A DNA stretch of 64,000 bases from GCA-2731375 sp964631725 (lineage in GTDB: Bacteria > Pseudomonadota > Alphaproteobacteria > GCA-2731375): the NCBI GenBank assembly GCA_964631725.1, contig CAZVYX010000025.1:17457-81456 (forward strand). The letters run 5' to 3'. The notes below the pieces were generated by a model, which worked only from the letters and a program-made list of their open reading frames with translations, ran no database searches and was not told the origin of the DNA. The position numbers and the translations under genes were made by a program. Positions within the stretch are counted from its first letter, which is position 1, and each line of letters starts with the position of its first letter. Positions 36,291 to 44,672 of the stretch are shown here, piece after piece.

Positions 36291-36848
36291 ATGGCGAGTT
36301 TTGTTAATTTGGTTGAGCGGATTACGCGCTTCTTCGGGTATGTCGCGGCCTGGATGATATTGCCGCTCACTCTGTCGATGGTGTGGGAAGTGTTTTCGCG
36401 CTATGTGCTCGACGCCCCGACTTTCTGGGCTTACGAGATCGCCTATATGCTGATGGGGGCAAGCCTGATGCTCGGGATCGCCTACACGCTTCAGCTACGC
36501 CGCCACATACGTGTTGATTTCATCTACGACATGGTCTCGACCAAGCAGCGGGCGATGATCGATTTGGGCGGCTACATTTTTTTCCTGCTGCCGGTGGTGC
36601 TCTGGATGCTGTGGGGCCTGTGGGATTATCTCGCTTATGCCTACGAGACCAATGAGGTTTCGGGTGAATCTGCCTGGAACCCGGTCGTCTGGCCATTCCG
36701 GGTCACCCTTGTTTTCGGTTTCGTGCTGTTCGCGCTGCAGATCGTCGTGGAAATCATCAAGGGCGGCTATGTGATCATGGGCTTGGAACCGCCTGGCTGG
36801 TCCGAAGCTGAAAACCACGCCCCAGACGTCCACGCGGTGGAGCAGTAA
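36291..36848 (+). CDS. TRAP transporter small permease (DctQ family)
   Basis: 185 residues with four hydrophobic segments (~15-35, 48-65, 85-110, 130-152), the usual DctQ layout. It forms the membrane complex with the large permease encoded 1 bp downstream. The C-terminal tail is acidic and soluble. Confidence 0.9.
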   Translation: MASFVNLVERITRFFGYVAAWMILPLTLSMVWEVFSRYVLDAPTFWAYEIAYMLMGASLMLGIAYTLQLRRHIRVDFIYDMVSTKQRAMIDLGGYIFFLLPVVLWMLWGLWDYLAYAYETNEVSGESAWNPVVWPFRVTLVFGFVLFALQIVVEIIKGGYVIMGLEPPGWSEAENHAPDVHAVEQ

Positions 36849-36849
36849 C

Positions 36850-38166
36850 ATGACCCTTGCCATGTGGATGTTCCCGGCCCTGATGGCCGCGATTTTTATC
36901 GGTTTCCCTGTTGCGTTTTCCCTGATGGGGGTCGGCTTTGTGTTCGGCTTGATACGCTTCGGCGACTCGGCCGTGTTTCAATTCGTCACCAAGGTACAGG
37001 ACGTCAGCGGCAACTACATTCTGTCCGCCGTACCGTTGTTTATTTTCATGGGCGCGATGCTGGAGCGTTCCGGCATCGCCGCGCGGCTGTTCGAGGCAGT
37101 GCATCTATGGACCCGCCGTCTGCCCGGTGGTCTGGCTGTCGGCACCGTTGGCATGTGCGTCATCTTCGCCGCCGCCTCCGGCGTGGTCGGTGCGACCGAG
37201 ACTGTTGTCGGCCTCCTCGCGATCCCGGTGATGCTGACACATAAGTACGATAAGTCGTTGATCTCGGGCACCATCTGTGCCGGCGGCTCGCTCGGTACCA
37301 TCATCCCGCCATCGGTTGTTGTCGTCGTGCTTGGCCCCGTGGCCGACGTCTCGGTCGGCGATCTGTTCGCTGGCATCATGTTTCCCGGCCTGATCATGGC
37401 CGGACTTTATATCGCCTATATCCTGGTCCGCTGTATTATCGACCCGGAAGCGGGGCCGCGCCTACCCCATGACGACAGCGAACCGAATTTCTTTGAGAAA
37501 CTGCGCATCACGACAATTGCCCTGGTACCGCCCTTCATCCTGATCTTCCTGGTGTTGGGAACCATCCTGATGGGCTGGGCAACGACGACCGAGGCCGCGG
37601 CCTGCGGCGCCCTTGGCGCCGTCGTGTTGACCCTGATCTACCGCAACTTCTCCTTCGCGGTGCTTTCGGATGCTTTCGTACGAACCATCCTGATCACCGC
37701 GATGATCCTGACAATCCTGCTTGGCGGCAGCATATTCTCCGGCGTTTTCATCGCCTCGGGCGGTCTGTCAGCGACCAAGGACATTCTGGCGGCGGCCAAT
37801 CTGACCGGTTGGCCGACGGTGTTCCTGATCCTTTTCCTCACCTTCCTCGCCGGCTTTGTCCTGGATCTGTTCTCGATCATCCTGATCATCATTCCGATTG
37901 CCATACCGATCGTTTCTGGCTTCGGCTTTGATCCGGTCTGGTTCTGTGTGCTGTTCCTGGTGGTCATGCAGACCAGTTACCTGACGCCACCGATGGCACC
38001 ATCAATCTTCTATCTCCGCGGCATTTCACCGCCCGAGATTACGTTGAAGCACATGTACAAAGGCGTGGTGCCCTTCATCGGGCTTGAGATCGTGACCCTG
38101 TTCCTGGTGATGGTCTTTCCCGCCATCGCGCTCTGGCTGCCGGCGAAGCTGCTCGGCGGCTTCTAA
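36850..38166 (+). CDS. TRAP transporter large permease (DctM family)
   Basis: 438 residues, very hydrophobic, ~12 membrane segments. Signature stretches: FMGAMLERSGIAARLFEAV, GGSLGTIIPPS and TPPMAPSIFYLRGI. It is the translocation subunit of the TRAP system. The last four bases overlap the stop of the convergent fused methyltransferase gene at 38163. Confidence 0.93.
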   Translation: MTLAMWMFPALMAAIFIGFPVAFSLMGVGFVFGLIRFGDSAVFQFVTKVQDVSGNYILSAVPLFIFMGAMLERSGIAARLFEAVHLWTRRLPGGLAVGTVGMCVIFAAASGVVGATETVVGLLAIPVMLTHKYDKSLISGTICAGGSLGTIIPPSVVVVVLGPVADVSVGDLFAGIMFPGLIMAGLYIAYILVRCIIDPEAGPRLPHDDSEPNFFEKLRITTIALVPPFILIFLVLGTILMGWATTTEAAACGALGAVVLTLIYRNFSFAVLSDAFVRTILITAMILTILLGGSIFSGVFIASGGLSATKDILAAANLTGWPTVFLILFLTFLAGFVLDLFSIILIIIPIAIPIVSGFGFDPVWFCVLFLVVMQTSYLTPPMAPSIFYLRGISPPEITLKHMYKGVVPFIGLEIVTLFLVMVFPAIALWLPAKLLGGF

Positions 38167-40148
38167 GCCAGCGCTTCGGCCATCTGCTCCTTGGCAACGG
38201 TAACGGCTTGACCGGCGTCGTGGGCGTAGCCGTCGGCGCCAACGTGATCAGCAAACATCTGGTTGACCGGCGCGCCACCGACGATGACTTTGAGGTCATC
38301 GCGCAAACCGGCTTCCGCCAGGGCATCGATGATTTCCTTCATCTGCGGCATGGTCGTGGTCAACAGCGCCGATAGCGCCACAATGTCGGGGCGGTGTTCG
38401 CGCACTTGTTCGACCACTTCCTTGGTCGAGACATTGACGCCCATGTCAATCACCTCGAAGCCGGTGCCCTTCATCATGGAAAGCACCATATTCTTGCCGA
38501 TGTCGTGCAAATCCCCCAGCACCGTGCCGATCAGCACCCGCCCGCCACGCTTGACGTTGGAGGTCGCCAGATAGGGTTCCAACAGTTTTAGACCATCGTT
38601 CATGGCCCGGGCCGAGAGCAGCACCTCGGGAATGAACACGGTGCCGTCGGTAAAACGGCCGCCGATCACGTCCATCGCCGGCAGCATGCCCTTGTTGAGG
38701 ATATCCTGGGCCGCATAACCCTGATCCAGCAGTTCCTGGGCATGCACCAGAATGTCTTCTTCTTCGCCCTCAAGGACATCGTTGGTGACCTGTTCGAAAG
38801 CCTCGCCGACATCCATCTCGGCGATGGTTTCCTCCGTTGATTTGGGGACTGCCTTGGGTGTTACCGCTTCCTTGGCCGCCTCCAGGCTGGCCTCGGTAAC
38901 CGGCCGATAGCTGCCGGCGGCAAGGGGCAGACCGCCCTCCTTTTCGATCCGATCGCCGATGTAGAGCAGCCGGTCAAAATCCGCATCGGGCGGCGTGGTA
39001 TCGCCGATCGAGGCGACGAAACGGGTACCCGGCGCGATGGTCTTGAACAGATTGTCCATGAAGTCCTTGAGGTCTTCCTGGGTCGAGGACTTCTCCAGCA
39101 ACAACATCTCCGGGATACCGCCATGGATGGTCAGATGACCCGGCCGGCACCATTGATCGTAATAATCCTCGATCTTCACCTTGGTCATGGGCCATGGCGT
39201 TACCGCGTCCGCCACGTCCATGTGGCTGCCCGCGATTAGGTCCATCAGGCCCTGGTTCTCGCCATCGGGATGGCAGACCATGGCGACGCCCCTGGGTTTG
39301 AGGATCTCGGCCGCCTTGTGGCACCAGGGCTGAAAATACTCCTCATAAAGGCTGGGATAGGTGATCATGTCATCGACATTGGACATCCACAAAATGGCAT
39401 CCATCTCGACGCCCGTGAGCACATCGAGGACCTGGTCAAAAACACCATTCATCGCTTCCAGCAGCTCCGCCATCTCCTTGGCGTAATCATGGTGGTGGAT
39501 GTAGAATTCGGTGGCGTCCAGGAACGTTTTTTGGATGAAGTGCATGGGCGAGCCGCAGCTCAGCCCCAGCCCGCGCGACACCGCGATGCCGTCATCGCCG
39601 ATCTCTTTCCGCCATCTTTCATAACGCTCGTAGCACGGCTTGATCGTCAGAGTGCCAAAGATATGCGCCATCACCTTGTAGTCCTCGCGACCCTTGATGG
39701 CATGTTCCTTGACCCAGGATATGGAGGCGCCGGCCTTCTTCATTTCCGCTGTAAAACCGTGCAGCACGCTGACCGTGCCGACCGGCGTGCGGTACACCAC
39801 GCGCGTCATCTCGTCGCCATTCTCAAGCTCGGTCGTCACCTGGATGTCGACGTCGGAGGAGAACTCGAAGCCGCAGGGAAATTCCTTCAGATCATAAAGC
39901 CCGATGGCACGGTGATGCATGTCCTCGGGCTTTTCCGCGCGGCTGTATTCCGCCGACATCTTGTGCAGCGGCCAACCCAGGGAACGGTGCACGTCTTCCA
40001 CCGACATGCCCTCGAATTGCTTGGGCATGGTGCCCCTGAATTCCTGGGCATTGTGCCAAAGGTCGATGCGCGGAACCCATGGAATCCGATCGACCATTTC
40101 GCCACGAATGACGGCCAATAGATTTTCACGGTGGTTGATCGATGACAT
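38163..40148 (-). CDS. Fused URO-D methyltransferase-corrinoid protein (CmuA-like), paralogue 4
   Basis: 661 residues, start MSSINHREN with GGAG 7 nt upstream. Same fusion architecture and H-x-D motif (CHPDGENQG). It has a short insertion before the helical cap (KAVPKSTEET), making it the longest. It is separated from the tandem three by the TRAP operon, and its leader lacks the GGCTT-CCCC-AAGCC hairpin, so it is probably regulated separately. The corrinoid domain keeps DLHDIG. Confidence 0.9.
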   Translation of the reverse strand: MSSINHRENLLAVIRGEMVDRIPWVPRIDLWHNAQEFRGTMPKQFEGMSVEDVHRSLGWPLHKMSAEYSRAEKPEDMHHRAIGLYDLKEFPCGFEFSSDVDIQVTTELENGDEMTRVVYRTPVGTVSVLHGFTAEMKKAGASISWVKEHAIKGREDYKVMAHIFGTLTIKPCYERYERWRKEIGDDGIAVSRGLGLSCGSPMHFIQKTFLDATEFYIHHHDYAKEMAELLEAMNGVFDQVLDVLTGVEMDAILWMSNVDDMITYPSLYEEYFQPWCHKAAEILKPRGVAMVCHPDGENQGLMDLIAGSHMDVADAVTPWPMTKVKIEDYYDQWCRPGHLTIHGGIPEMLLLEKSSTQEDLKDFMDNLFKTIAPGTRFVASIGDTTPPDADFDRLLYIGDRIEKEGGLPLAAGSYRPVTEASLEAAKEAVTPKAVPKSTEETIAEMDVGEAFEQVTNDVLEGEEEDILVHAQELLDQGYAAQDILNKGMLPAMDVIGGRFTDGTVFIPEVLLSARAMNDGLKLLEPYLATSNVKRGGRVLIGTVLGDLHDIGKNMVLSMMKGTGFEVIDMGVNVSTKEVVEQVREHRPDIVALSALLTTTMPQMKEIIDALAEAGLRDDLKVIVGGAPVNQMFADHVGADGYAHDAGQAVTVAKEQMAEALA

Positions 40149-40257
40149 CCAAACACTCCTATCTGACAGCCTGGATATTTTTTCGTTATCAACGTTTCCA
40201 GTACTGCTAACTTGTGACGGCGATCCAGTTTCGCCGTGCTACTTGGCATACAGGAAC

Positions 40258-40926
40258 CTATTTTGCCCTGGCAAGCGCCTCTTGGATATTGACGAAATGC
40301 CGGATCCGACCGGTCATCGCATCGACCTCCGTCGCCGCCATGCCGAAATTGAACACGGCCAGTCCCCTGCCCTCCACGCCAACCAGATAGATCGAGGTCG
40401 TGTGGCCCATGGCATATTCGTCGTCCTCGTCCTCATTCTTGTCCCCCGCCTCGTCCTTGGGCGGAAGGATCTTGTTGTAGTAGACACGGTAACCTTCCGC
40501 CGCCTGGGCGACTTGCTCCGGCGTTCCAGTCAGACCGATCAGCTTGGGATGGAAGGCGGTGACATACTCCTTCAGCGCCTCGGGGGTATCGCGGGCTGGA
40601 TCAATGGTGATGAAGATCGGCCGCACCCATTCCGCCTGCTCACCCAGCAGATCCATGGTGGTGCTCATGGCTTGCAGACCGGTCGGGCAGACATCGGGGC
40701 AATAGGTGTAGCCAAATGCGATCAGCATCAGCTTGCCGCGGTAGTCCTGGTCTGTCACAGCCCGCCCCGTATGATCGGTCAGGGCGAACGGTCCACTGGG
40801 CGGATACATGGTAATGGGATCGATCTTTTCCGGCACCGGGTCGGAATAGAGCAGATAGCCCACCGCCCCGCCGGCCAAGCCGAAGCCGAGCACAATGACA
40901 AGGATGGCCAGACGGAATTTGTTCAT
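40258..40926 (-). CDS. SCO1/SenC-family copper chaperone
   Basis: 222 residues. An N-terminal membrane anchor (~5-27) is followed by a periplasmic thioredoxin fold with the copper motif C76-x3-C80 (YCPDVC), TIDPARDTPE, and the distal His in MGHTTSIYL. An acidic insertion (~150-163) precedes that His. SCO proteins assemble CuA centres; the cupredoxin of the NosZ-like protein in this cluster is the likely client. Follows the TlpA-like gene by 43 bp on the same strand. Confidence 0.9.
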   Translation of the reverse strand: MNKFRLAILVIVLGFGLAGGAVGYLLYSDPVPEKIDPITMYPPSGPFALTDHTGRAVTDQDYRGKLMLIAFGYTYCPDVCPTGLQAMSTTMDLLGEQAEWVRPIFITIDPARDTPEALKEYVTAFHPKLIGLTGTPEQVAQAAEGYRVYYNKILPPKDEAGDKNEDEDDEYAMGHTTSIYLVGVEGRGLAVFNFGMAATEVDAMTGRIRHFVNIQEALARAK

Positions 40927-40969
40927 CGTTCAGTCTTCTCTTTGCAAGATCCGGTTATCGACGCGGGGA

Positions 40970-41479
40970 TCACAGCAGTTTCGCCAGTTCGTACTTCAGC
41001 AGCGCCTCGGTCACCGCGCCGGCGTGGACATAGGTGATGAAGCCTTCCCGGTCGATAAAGAAGGTGTAGGGCAGGCCATGCAAGCCGTAGTCCTGCTTGA
41101 TGCTGCCCGTCAGATCAAGGCCGGAAGGGTAGGTAATACCGTTTTTCGCCAGGAATTGCCGTGCCTTGGCTTCGGTATCATCAATGCCGACGCCGACAAA
41201 CATCACCTGTCTGGCGGCGTATTCCTGATAGACCTTTTCCAGATCATTCGCCTCGATGCCGCAGGTAGTGCACCAGGAGGCATAGAAATTAATGATCACG
41301 GGATTGCCCCGATGATCGCTGAGGCGAAAGCCGCCGCCGCCGTCAAACCGCGTCAACGTGAAATCCGGCGCCAGGCTTTTGCCGGCACCGCGCTCCTCAT
41401 CCTGGCACCCCGCCAGGGCAAGTGGCAGGCACAGGACCAGGATCAGAGCCAGAAAACGATTTTGCCACCAATGATGCAT
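40970..41479 (-). CDS. TlpA-type thioredoxin lipoprotein
   Basis: 169 residues. Lipobox LAGC (Cys24) predicts a membrane-anchored lipoprotein. Thioredoxin fold with active site ASWCTTCGIEA and cis-Pro segment GLPYTFFIDREG. It probably reduces apocytochrome c or copper-site cysteines. It heads a two-gene unit with SCO, divergent from the cytochrome/biogenesis operon across a TTGAT-N4-GTCAA box. Confidence 0.88.
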   Translation of the reverse strand: MHHWWQNRFLALILVLCLPLALAGCQDEERGAGKSLAPDFTLTRFDGGGGFRLSDHRGNPVIINFYASWCTTCGIEANDLEKVYQEYAARQVMFVGVGIDDTEAKARQFLAKNGITYPSGLDLTGSIKQDYGLHGLPYTFFIDREGFITYVHAGAVTEALLKYELAKLL

Positions 41480-41566
41480 CGAACACGCCGCCTCGGCGAA
41501 AGGTAAAAGAGGAAAAAACGGAAAACTTTAGGCACTCTAAACTGCCATTCCCAATCTCTATGGTCC

Positions 41567-41580
41567 TTGATCGGTGTCAA
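41567..41580. promoter_or_regulatory. FNR/DNR-like box between divergent respiratory operons
   Basis: TTGAT-CGGT-GTCAA, a match to the TTGA-N6-TCAA pattern of Crp/FNR-family anaerobic or nitric-oxide regulators. It lies in the 166-bp gap between the TlpA/SCO unit (minus) and the cytochrome c operon (plus), so it could control both. Confidence 0.6.
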
Positions 41581-41645
41581 AGGCAGCAACCTTGTTAGGG
41601 AGTAGTGTTGATGCTGTTTTGGAGCTTGAAAGGGCCCTATCGAAA

Positions 41646-42062
41646 ATGAAGAAAATCAGCCCAATTTTGATCGCCTGCGCCCTGTTTGGGGCCGGAATTT
41701 TCGCCGCGACCCAGGCCAGTGGCGGACAGAAATCGGACCCCACCGCCGCCTCGGCCTGGAGTGCCGGAAATGCCGCCGGTCTTGGCAATTTCATGAGTTA
41801 CTGTATGCCCTGCCATGGCGAAACGGGGAAGGGTGACGGCATGCTGTCAGAAGACCTTGATGTGAAGCCGAGAAATCTTGCCGAACCGGGATTCCTCTCG
41901 TCGAAAACCGACGCGCATGTCTTCAAGGTGATCAAGCATGGCGGCGCCTCCGTCGGGCTGACCGAGAATATGACGCCATTCGCGGGTCAACTCAGCGATA
42001 AGGAAATCCGCAATGTCATTGCCTATCTCAAGAAAGAGATCTGCAAGTGTGAGTTCAAGTAG
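41646..42062 (+). CDS. Monohaem c-type cytochrome
   Basis: 138 residues from the Met at 41646, which starts a clear Sec signal peptide (cleavage near QASGG); the frame opens upstream without one. Haem motif C53-MP-C56-H57 and a distal Met in MTPFAGQLSD as likely sixth ligand. Periplasmic electron carrier, first gene of the plus-strand operon. Confidence 0.88.
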   Translation: MKKISPILIACALFGAGIFAATQASGGQKSDPTAASAWSAGNAAGLGNFMSYCMPCHGETGKGDGMLSEDLDVKPRNLAEPGFLSSKTDAHVFKVIKHGGASVGLTENMTPFAGQLSDKEIRNVIAYLKKEICKCEFK

Positions 42063-42102
42063 TAGCTAATTTATCCGCATGCCCTGAAGACAAGAATATG
42101 CG

Positions 42103-42879
42103 ATGCCGACAATGATGCTGATACGCGGGCTTATCCTGGTTTTGCTGCTGTTGCCGCTTGCGGCGGTGGAGGCATGGGCGGAGGATGATTTGTCGATCGG
42201 CCGCATGCGGGTGATGATCTGGCCGGAATATGACGATCCCAGCGTCCTGGTGGTCTATGACGGCCGCTTTTCCGACGATACGAAGTTTCCCACGTCGACG
42301 GATTTTTTCATTCCCAAGGGCGCCATTATCAACGACATCTGCAGCCTCTCACCCGCCGGGCAGCACTACTGTCAGCTTTTCGATGTCAAGGAAGGCGCGG
42401 ATTACGATACGGTCCACCTGTCGCTGCCGTTTTCCAACTTCTATCTGAGCTTTCACCTTGCCCCCGTCGATGTCGCGGTGGCGCAACGGCGGATCAAATA
42501 CGCGATAAAGACCAATCATCCCATCGCCAGCATGGAAGTGGATATCCAGCAGCCCCTGCGGTCGACGGATTTCGCGATCACGCCTTCAGGCGGCAAGAGC
42601 TCGGAAGAGAAGGATTTCAACCATTTCACCTACGCCCTGGAAAACGTCGCCAAGGGCGCGGATCCCGTCTTTACGATCGGCTACATAAAGGCAAGCGGCG
42701 AACCTTCGGTTGATGTCAAATACGCCTCCATGACCGGGCGGCGGGTCTGGGGGTCGCCCTATCAGACCCAACGCAACGTCAGGACAATTGTTTATGCCGT
42801 GTTTGGCACCGGCCTGGTGATGGTTCTGGCCGCATTGTTCTGGATTGTCAGGACCCGGCGGCAAAAGGGCGCGGCGTGA
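42103..42879 (+). CDS. Secreted membrane-anchored protein, function unknown
   Basis: 258 residues. Signal peptide at the N-terminus (~1-26, ending AWAEDD), a predicted beta-rich extracytoplasmic domain, and a single C-terminal membrane helix (~228-248) followed by basic residues. I do not recognise the family. Its place between a cytochrome c and a CcmH-like gene, with overlapping stop/start to the latter, suggests a role in cytochrome or copper-protein assembly. Confidence 0.75.
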   Translation: MPTMMLIRGLILVLLLLPLAAVEAWAEDDLSIGRMRVMIWPEYDDPSVLVVYDGRFSDDTKFPTSTDFFIPKGAIINDICSLSPAGQHYCQLFDVKEGADYDTVHLSLPFSNFYLSFHLAPVDVAVAQRRIKYAIKTNHPIASMEVDIQQPLRSTDFAITPSGGKSSEEKDFNHFTYALENVAKGADPVFTIGYIKASGEPSVDVKYASMTGRRVWGSPYQTQRNVRTIVYAVFGTGLVMVLAALFWIVRTRRQKGAA

Positions 42880-43331
42880 TGGCCTGGGTTGCAATCACGC
42901 CCTTCAAGCCCCGCCGGTTTAGCCGCCAATTCGCCGGATGGCTGCTGGCCCTATGTCTTTTCCTACCCTTCGACGCCCTGGCCCTGACGGTTGGCGAGGT
43001 GGCCCGGGACCTGAACTGTCCCTGCGAATGCCCGCTGATCCTGGAAGACTGCAACATGACCTGCGGCCTCGATTGGAAGGAAGAAATCGGTGAAATGATC
43101 AAGGCGGGCAAGAATAAGCAGGAGATCATGGACTACTTCATCGCCTCATATGGCGAAGAAGCGCGCCTGACGACGATGCAACGGATCGACGGCAAGGTTT
43201 TCCAATACACCCGGGGCTTTGGCACCACGGATTGGGTGATATTGTGGAGCGGCGTGGCATTCTGGCTCCTGGTCCTCATGGGTGGCATCTACTATGGCGT
43301 CAGAAAATTTGCCGCCCGGGCCGCTGTCTAG
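42879..43331 (+). CDS. CcmH/NrfF-like cytochrome c biogenesis protein (variant)
   Basis: 150 residues. N-terminal signal/anchor, then a CcmH-like three-helix domain (LTVGEVARDLNC, AGKNKQEIMDYFIASYGE) and a C-terminal membrane helix (~115-135). The usual LRCxxC redox motif is replaced by a cysteine cluster: CPCEC, then EDC and MTC. CcmH reduces the CxxCH cysteines of apocytochromes; the altered motif may change its redox partner or bind metal. ATG 42879 overlaps the previous stop codon. Confidence 0.75.
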   Translation: MAWVAITPFKPRRFSRQFAGWLLALCLFLPFDALALTVGEVARDLNCPCECPLILEDCNMTCGLDWKEEIGEMIKAGKNKQEIMDYFIASYGEEARLTTMQRIDGKVFQYTRGFGTTDWVILWSGVAFWLLVLMGGIYYGVRKFAARAAV

Positions 43332-43332
43332 A

Positions 43333-44190
43333 GTGAAGCCCCTCATGCTCACCCTCGCCCTATTCACGCTTTTCCTTGCAACGGTGTCCTTTCTGGCGTT
43401 CGTCTACCTGATCGAACCCGGCCCCGGCGGCCGGACGCAGTATCTGCTGACCTCCGCCCGGCTGCTGGCGCACAAGTACGATCTGCTCGATCAGCTTAAG
43501 CCGGCAGAGATACGGCGGCTGTATCTTTCCACCTGCACCAGGCAGTGCCATGGCAAGGACGTCATCGAAATGACCCCCCGCACGGCGCTGGAGTGGGAAC
43601 AGATCGTCGGCCGCATGGGGCAAAAGGAAAAGGCCGGCTTCAGCACCGCCGAGGCCAGGACCGTGGCCGAATTCCTGCAGCGCAACTTTCTCTCCAACGT
43701 GCCGACGATCCTGCCGGAGGCGACGATGCGCTTCCTCAAGAAACGCCTGTGGCGCCTGGATTTCGGTGAAAGCGATCTCTATTTCGACATCATCTATCTG
43801 CCGCGCGGCTATCGCCACCTGATGCCCTATCTGGCCTTCAAGAGCAAACCGAGGAACAGCGACGAGGCCCTGTTCATCGTCTACGTCAACACCCATACCG
43901 GTATCGTGCCGCGCTGGAACCTGGCCGATCTCGCCGCCATCAGGATCAACGGCGGTACGGAAACGAAGGCCGCAACCTGGCAGGTCCTCTATGAAGATGG
44001 CCAGCAGCATCACAAGCAGGGGGTCCTCACCTTTCCCAGTCTGGCAGAGGCGGACAGCGCGCGGCCCGGTTCCCTGGAAGTGGTGATCCGGCCGCCGGCC
44101 ATGCGCGAACGGGTCTTCCAATGGCACCTGCCGATCCCCGATGCGGTCATCAGCCTCGATACGGCACGGAAGACGGGGGCGAAACCGTGA
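43333..44190 (+). CDS. Membrane-anchored putative c-haem protein with CX3CH motif
   Basis: 285 residues from GTG 43333, directly after the preceding stop; an ATG at 43282 is an alternative that would overlap. N-terminal membrane anchor (~5-27). The motif C68-TRQ-C72-H73 sits in a segment (TPRTALEWEQIVGRM) resembling the haem-binding region of quinohaemoprotein amine dehydrogenase alpha subunits, but has three rather than two residues between the cysteines. The remaining ~180 residues are a soluble domain I do not recognise. Confidence 0.7.
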   Translation: MKPLMLTLALFTLFLATVSFLAFVYLIEPGPGGRTQYLLTSARLLAHKYDLLDQLKPAEIRRLYLSTCTRQCHGKDVIEMTPRTALEWEQIVGRMGQKEKAGFSTAEARTVAEFLQRNFLSNVPTILPEATMRFLKKRLWRLDFGESDLYFDIIYLPRGYRHLMPYLAFKSKPRNSDEALFIVYVNTHTGIVPRWNLADLAAIRINGGTETKAATWQVLYEDGQQHHKQGVLTFPSLAEADSARPGSLEVVIRPPAMRERVFQWHLPIPDAVISLDTARKTGAKP

Positions 44191-44672
44191 TGCGGCGCGC
44201 AATGATAGCCCTGCTTTTCCTCGTCATGGCACCTCTGATGCAGGGCTGTGACGAAGCGCCCGAAAAGGTTTATGCCGCCGATTTCAGTCTGAAACTGTTC
44301 GATGGCCGGACCTTCACCCTGTCCAAGCACAAGGGCGAGGCCGTCATCGTCAATTTCTTCGCCTCGTGGTGCATTCCCTGCCGGGCCGAGGCGCCGGCAC
44401 TCGAAGCGATGCACCGGAAATACCTGGACAAGAAGGTGATTTTTCTCGGCATCGCGATCAAGGATACGGATACCGCCGCCAAGGGGTTCGTCAAGAAGTA
44501 CGGGCTGACCTTCCCCACCGGGCTCGACAGCGAACAAGTGGCCAAGGACGCCCTGGGCGTATATGGACTGCCCACCACCTTCTTCATCGATGGCAACGGC
44601 CTGATCACTTATACCCATTCAGGCGCCGTGACAGAGGAGCTGATCAAACATGAACTGGACAAGATACTTTAG
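44190..44672 (+). CDS. TlpA-type thioredoxin lipoprotein
   Basis: 160 residues from ATG 44190, overlapping the previous stop (TGATG). Lipobox LMQGC (Cys20). Active site ASWCIPCRAEAP and cis-Pro segment GLPTTFFIDGNG. It is close to the 40970 product in sequence (both end in HSGAVTE/HAGAVTE-type tails), so the cluster has two related reductants, one on each side of the shared promoter. Confidence 0.88.
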   Translation: MRRAMIALLFLVMAPLMQGCDEAPEKVYAADFSLKLFDGRTFTLSKHKGEAVIVNFFASWCIPCRAEAPALEAMHRKYLDKKVIFLGIAIKDTDTAAKGFVKKYGLTFPTGLDSEQVAKDALGVYGLPTTFFIDGNGLITYTHSGAVTEELIKHELDKIL

